DNA of 7,798 nt from an uncultured Clostridia bacterium. Lineage in GTDB: Bacteria > Bacillota > Clostridia > Christensenellales > Borkfalkiaceae. Under the pieces are notes generated by a model, which saw only the letters and a program-made list of their open reading frames with translations, made no database searches and had not been told where the DNA came from. Both the position numbers and the translations under genes were made by a program. Of the stretch, positions 5,579 to 7,798 are shown one piece after another. The first letter of the stretch is position 1. Each line of letters begins with the position of its first letter. The stretch lies in NCBI GenBank assembly GCA_937888935.1, contig CALARO010000404.1:1-7798 (forward strand), in the 5' to 3' direction.

Positions 5579-5595
5579 GCCGCCGCAAGGGCGGC
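5579..5595 (-). other. Small GC-rich hairpin between secY and adk
   Basis: Eight nt after the secY stop, GCCGCC and GGCGGC form a 6-bp stem around a 5-nt loop (5579-5584 with 5590-5595). No U-run follows, so it is not a terminator; it could slow transcription or mark an RNA processing point. The gap between secY and adk is 63 nt. Confidence 0.35.
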
Positions 5596-5602
5596 ATGCC
5601 GA

Positions 5603-6916
5603 TTACTTCAAAAAGCCTTTATAATTCTTCATCATCATCTGCGCCTGAAGCTGTTTTTCAAACTCCATTGCCACGGATACGACGATGAGAATACCCGTTG
5701 TGGAAAATACGTTTACAAGCGTACCCGTAGGATCTGCCCACGCGAATGCAAGCGCGGGAATGAACGCCACGAGCGAAAGGTAGATCGCGCCGAACAGGGT
5801 GATACGGTTGGAAATCTTTTTCAGATAGTTTTCCGTAGCCTTGCCGGGACGAATCCCCTGAATGAAGCCTCCGTTCTGCTGTATGCTCTTCGATACGTCT
5901 TCCGGATTGAATTGCATCTGCGCATAGAAGAACGAGAATGCAAAAATCAGAAGGCACAGCACGAACGAGTACAGAATACGTCCGCCCGCGATTGAAGAAG
6001 AGCCGGTCATCCATTTCGTCCACCACGTGTAGAATCCGCCGTTCGGCCAGAACAAGCCGGAAATCATCTGCGGGAAGGACAAAATCGAGAACGCGAAGAT
6101 GAGTGGCATAACGCCGCTGCCCGAAATACGAATGGGGATTACGGACGACTGACCGCCGTACATCTTTCTGCCCTTGATCTGCTTTGCGTACTGCACAGGC
6201 ACTTTTCTTTCCGAAAGATCTACGTACACGACGGCGAAGAATACCACCGCGCACACGATCACGAACGCAACGAGCTGCCAGATGGCGTCGCTGTTGTTCG
6301 GAATATCCATAATTTTGGCGATGATCGCCTGCCCCGCCGTGGCTAAAATACCCACGAAGATGATCATGGATTGTCCGTTGCCCACGCCGTAGTCGGTGAT
6401 TCTTTCGCCGAGCCACATTACAAGGAACGCGCCCGCCGTGTAGACAACCGTCATGAAGAAGCCGGCAAGAAACGCGCTGTCGAAGAACAGACTCTTATTC
6501 ACCGCGTTCGACTGATTGGCGAAATTCACGATGATTCCGATCGACTGAATTACGGCAAGAAGAATGGTGCAGTATCTTGTGTATTGCGCGATTTTTTTCT
6601 GCCCCTCTTCGCCCTGTTTGGAAAGGCGTTCGAGAGCCGGAATACCTACGCACAAAAGCTGCATAATGATTGACGCGTTGATGTACGGTCCGATGCCGAG
6701 CGCGAACAGCGTGCCGTTTGCCAGCGAGCCGCCCGTGATGCTGTTCATCAGGGTGAGAAAATCGTTGCCCGTTACGCTATCGGAAAACGCGCTTGTATCA
6801 AGCCCGGGGATCGGAATGTAGCACCCGATGCGGAAAATCAGAAGAAGCAAAAGCATTTTCCATACTTTCACCCTGATATCCTTCACCTTAAACGCATTGA
6901 TAAGTGTTTGTAACAT
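5603..6916 (-). CDS. secY: Preprotein translocase subunit SecY
   Basis: This 437-residue integral membrane protein forms the protein-conducting channel of the SecYEG translocon, exporting unfolded preproteins with SecA and inserting membrane proteins. Ten hydrophobic segments can be placed at roughly 18-38, 65-92, 115-133, 148-170, 181-202, 212-232, 267-289, 313-333, 372-393 and 399-418. Family marks include IPIPG (35-38 region), the plug/TM2 stretch with LGIGPYINASI (73-83), ALERLSKQGEEGQKKIAQYTR (94-114), the cytosolic SERKVPVQYAKQ loop (236-246), and the RPGKATENYL segment (356-365) of the cytosolic SecA/ribosome-binding loop before TM9. The ATG at 6916 is preceded by GGAG with 6 nt spacing. 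Length and features are complete, with no frameshift. Lysine and arginine residues concentrate in cytosolic loops, as expected from the positive-inside rule. Confidence 0.98.
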   Translation of the reverse strand: MLQTLINAFKVKDIRVKVWKMLLLLLIFRIGCYIPIPGLDTSAFSDSVTGNDFLTLMNSITGGSLANGTLFALGIGPYINASIIMQLLCVGIPALERLSKQGEEGQKKIAQYTRYCTILLAVIQSIGIIVNFANQSNAVNKSLFFDSAFLAGFFMTVVYTAGAFLVMWLGERITDYGVGNGQSMIIFVGILATAGQAIIAKIMDIPNNSDAIWQLVAFVIVCAVVFFAVVYVDLSERKVPVQYAKQIKGRKMYGGQSSVIPIRISGSGVMPLIFAFSILSFPQMISGLFWPNGGFYTWWTKWMTGSSSIAGGRILYSFVLCLLIFAFSFFYAQMQFNPEDVSKSIQQNGGFIQGIRPGKATENYLKKISNRITLFGAIYLSLVAFIPALAFAWADPTGTLVNVFSTTGILIVVSVAMEFEKQLQAQMMMKNYKGFLK

Positions 6917-6939
6917 TTTTTTCTCCGAATTTCTGTTGC

Positions 6940-6968
6940 TTCCGGGCTGCGTTTTACCGCAACCGGAA
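6940..6968 (-). other. Predicted RNA hairpin 3 just upstream of the secY ribosome-binding site
   Basis: The segments 6958-6968 and 6940-6951 pair over 11 bp (TTCCGGTTGCG with its partner), with one bulged C and one G-U pair, around the 6-nt loop GTAAAA. The base of the stem is about 14 nt from the secY Shine-Dalgarno sequence, close enough to affect mRNA stability or ribosome access. Confidence 0.5.
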
Positions 6969-6987
6969 TACCTGCAAAACCGCCGCT

Positions 6988-7011
6988 TTTCCGCGCTTTT
7001 ACCCGCGGAAA
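6988..7011 (-). other. Predicted RNA hairpin 2 upstream of secY
   Basis: TTTCCGCG (7011-7004) and CGCGGAAA (6995-6988) form a perfect 8-bp stem with an 8-nt loop on the minus strand. Only a four-T run follows about 7 nt later, so terminator activity would be weak at best. Confidence 0.5.
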
Positions 7012-7033
7012 CGAAAGGGGGAAATATAAGCTC

Positions 7034-7068
7034 TTAGCCGAGAAAAATTTTTGCTTTTCCCCGACTAA
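7034..7068 (-). other. Predicted RNA hairpin 1 upstream of secY
   Basis: The segments 7034-7047 and 7055-7068 can pair over 14 bp in minus-strand RNA, with three G-U wobbles, around a 7-nt loop. No U-run follows. The wobbles pair in the minus-strand transcript but would be A-C mismatches in plus-strand RNA, which favours a role in the sense transcript. Confidence 0.5.
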
Positions 7069-7110
7069 ATCAACCGTTTTTCAACGAAGTTTCAAGCTTT
7101 TATTTCTTTT

Positions 7111-7554
7111 TTACAGGACTTCCGCCGTGCCTTTCGCCGCTTCGATCGCAGCTTTCGCACTCTCGGAAAATTTCGCAGCCTTTACGGTGAGCGCAACTTT
7201 CAGTTCCCCGTCGCCGAGTACTTTCAAGCCGCAGTTGTTCTTCACCGCTTTCGCAAGACCGTTTTCCATCACGAAGCCGTAGTCTACCACCGTGCCTTCG
7301 GGAAGATCCGCAAGGTTCGCAAGGTTTACGATCACGTATTCCTTACCCGCGTGGTTAAAGCCTCTCTTCGGTACGCGGCGAGCGATAGGCATCTGTCCGC
7401 CTTCGAATCCGGGACGCACGCCGCCGCCGGAACGCGCCCATTGTCCTTTATGTCCTTTACCCGACGTTTTGCCGAGTCCCGAGCCGATACCTCTGCCCAG
7501 TCTCTTCGCTTTCGTCGTTGCTCCCGGTGCGGGAGAAAGAGTATCTATTCTCAT
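7111..7554 (-). CDS. rplO: 50S ribosomal protein L15
   Basis: The gene encodes 147 residues, the usual bacterial L15 length. The N-terminal third is the characteristic glycine- and arginine-rich extension that threads into 23S rRNA: LGRGIGSGLGKTSGKGHKGQ at about residues 19-38, then a GGGVRPGFEGGQMP segment (43-56) and RRVPKRGF (59-66). The C-terminal half is the globular L15e/L18e-like domain, ending with a conserved hydrophobic and alanine-rich helix. The ATG at 7554 follows AGGAG with 7 nt spacing. L15 is a late-assembly large-subunit protein. Unlike the tight junctions upstream, it is followed by a 194-nt structured gap before secY, which is unusual within this operon. Confidence 0.97.
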   Translation of the reverse strand: MRIDTLSPAPGATTKAKRLGRGIGSGLGKTSGKGHKGQWARSGGGVRPGFEGGQMPIARRVPKRGFNHAGKEYVIVNLANLADLPEGTVVDYGFVMENGLAKAVKNNCGLKVLGDGELKVALTVKAAKFSESAKAAIEAAKGTAEVL

Positions 7555-7564
7555 TGTACGCTCC

Positions 7565-7744
7565 TTAAATATTTTCCGCTTTCACGAGATGACGCACTTT
7601 TTTGATCATTCCGCGTACGGCGGGGGTGTCTTCCCATTCCTTGGAAGAACGAATTTTGTTTAAACCGAGCGCGCGCACGGTTTCTTTTACGGAAATCACT
7701 TCGCCGATCGTGCTTTTTTCAAGCGTTACTCTGATTTTTGCCAT
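7565..7744 (-). CDS. rpmD: 50S ribosomal protein L30
   Basis: This small gene encodes 59 residues, starting MAKIRVTLEKSTIG and ending KKVRHLVKAENI. That is the normal length for bacterial L30. The family core is visible: an N-terminal beta strand, a central LGLNKI segment (about residues 26-31), and the EDTPAVRGMI motif (about 38-47) that precedes the C-terminal strand. L30 is a large-subunit protein bound to 23S rRNA. The ATG at 7744 is preceded by GGAGG with 8 nt spacing, and this site overlaps the rpsE stop. Its own stop overlaps the AGGAG of rplO (TAAGGAG), leaving a 10-nt gap. Synteny (S5-L30-L15) supports the call. Confidence 0.95.
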   Translation of the reverse strand: MAKIRVTLEKSTIGEVISVKETVRALGLNKIRSSKEWEDTPAVRGMIKKVRHLVKAENI

Positions 7745-7757
7745 TGTTCGCGCCTCC

Positions 7758-7798
7758 TTATTTGCACATAATCTCTTCCACGGTCTTCCCGCGAAGAG
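7758..7798 (-). CDS. rpsE: 30S ribosomal protein S5, C-terminal end (partial, runs off window)
   Basis: Only the last 12 codons are present; they read LRGKTVEEIMCK before a TAA stop at 7758-7760. This matches the usual S5 ending (LRGK-T/S-VEE-I/L-L/M), and S5 is the expected gene directly upstream of L30 in the spc operon. S5 is a small-subunit protein near the decoding site that affects translational accuracy. The stop codon runs into the rpmD Shine-Dalgarno sequence (TAAGGAGG), so the two genes are probably translationally coupled. The identification rests on a short peptide plus synteny. Confidence 0.85.
   Translation of the reverse strand, partial: LRGKTVEEIMCK

Larger units (their letters stand above)
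6917..7110 (-). other. Structured intergenic region between rplO and secY
   Basis: This is a 194-nt untranslated stretch in an otherwise compact operon. I see no ORF with a good start and no convincing promoter. It can fold, on the minus-strand RNA, into three separate hairpins, listed individually: 7034-7068, 6988-7011 and 6940-6968. The last one ends about 14 nt before the secY Shine-Dalgarno sequence GGAG (6923-6926). None is followed by a clean U-run, so these look more like RNA stability, processing or translational-control elements than terminators. That interpretation is inference. Confidence 0.6.

Overview
The window is a bacterial ribosomal-protein cluster: the downstream part of the spc operon followed by the alpha operon. 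Every gene lies on the minus strand, so transcription runs from high to low coordinates. In transcription order the genes are rpsE (3' end only), rpmD, rplO, secY, adk, map, infA, rpmJ, then rpsM, rpsK, rpsD, rpoA and rplQ. No plus-strand gene is credible.

The gene order, the strong purine-rich Shine-Dalgarno sites, rpsD inside the alpha cluster between rpsK and rpoA, the zinc-binding forms of S4, L36 and adenylate kinase, and a long L17 with internal insertions all point to a Firmicute of class Clostridia. It is probably an uncultured gut or anaerobic lineage; I cannot name the genus.

Region by region: 7565-7798 holds the rpsE tail and rpmD, followed tightly by rplO (7111-7554). A 194-nt gap (6917-7110) with three strong predicted RNA hairpins precedes secY. 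secY, adk, map, infA and rpmJ follow, with adk and map overlapping by an ATGA. Just after rpmJ a hairpin plus T-tract (3646-3686) looks like an intrinsic terminator. Only about 30 bp further on is a consensus sigma-A promoter (3585-3614) that would drive rpsM-rpsK-rpsD-rpoA-rplQ through an unusually long leader of about 325 nt (3253-3578). That leader combines helically phased A/T tracts with overlapping, mutually exclusive hairpins and is the most interesting non-coding part of the window. The last 322 bp, after rplQ, are non-coding and carry two degenerate short tandem repeats and a long imperfect hairpin.

Together the genes make ribosomal proteins, the general secretion channel (SecY), adenylate kinase, methionine aminopeptidase, initiation factor IF-1 and the RNA polymerase alpha subunit: a conserved growth-linked set for translation, membrane-protein export and transcription. 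No mobile element, CRISPR array, rRNA or tRNA gene, or novel protein system was found. The unusual signals are in the intergenic DNA.
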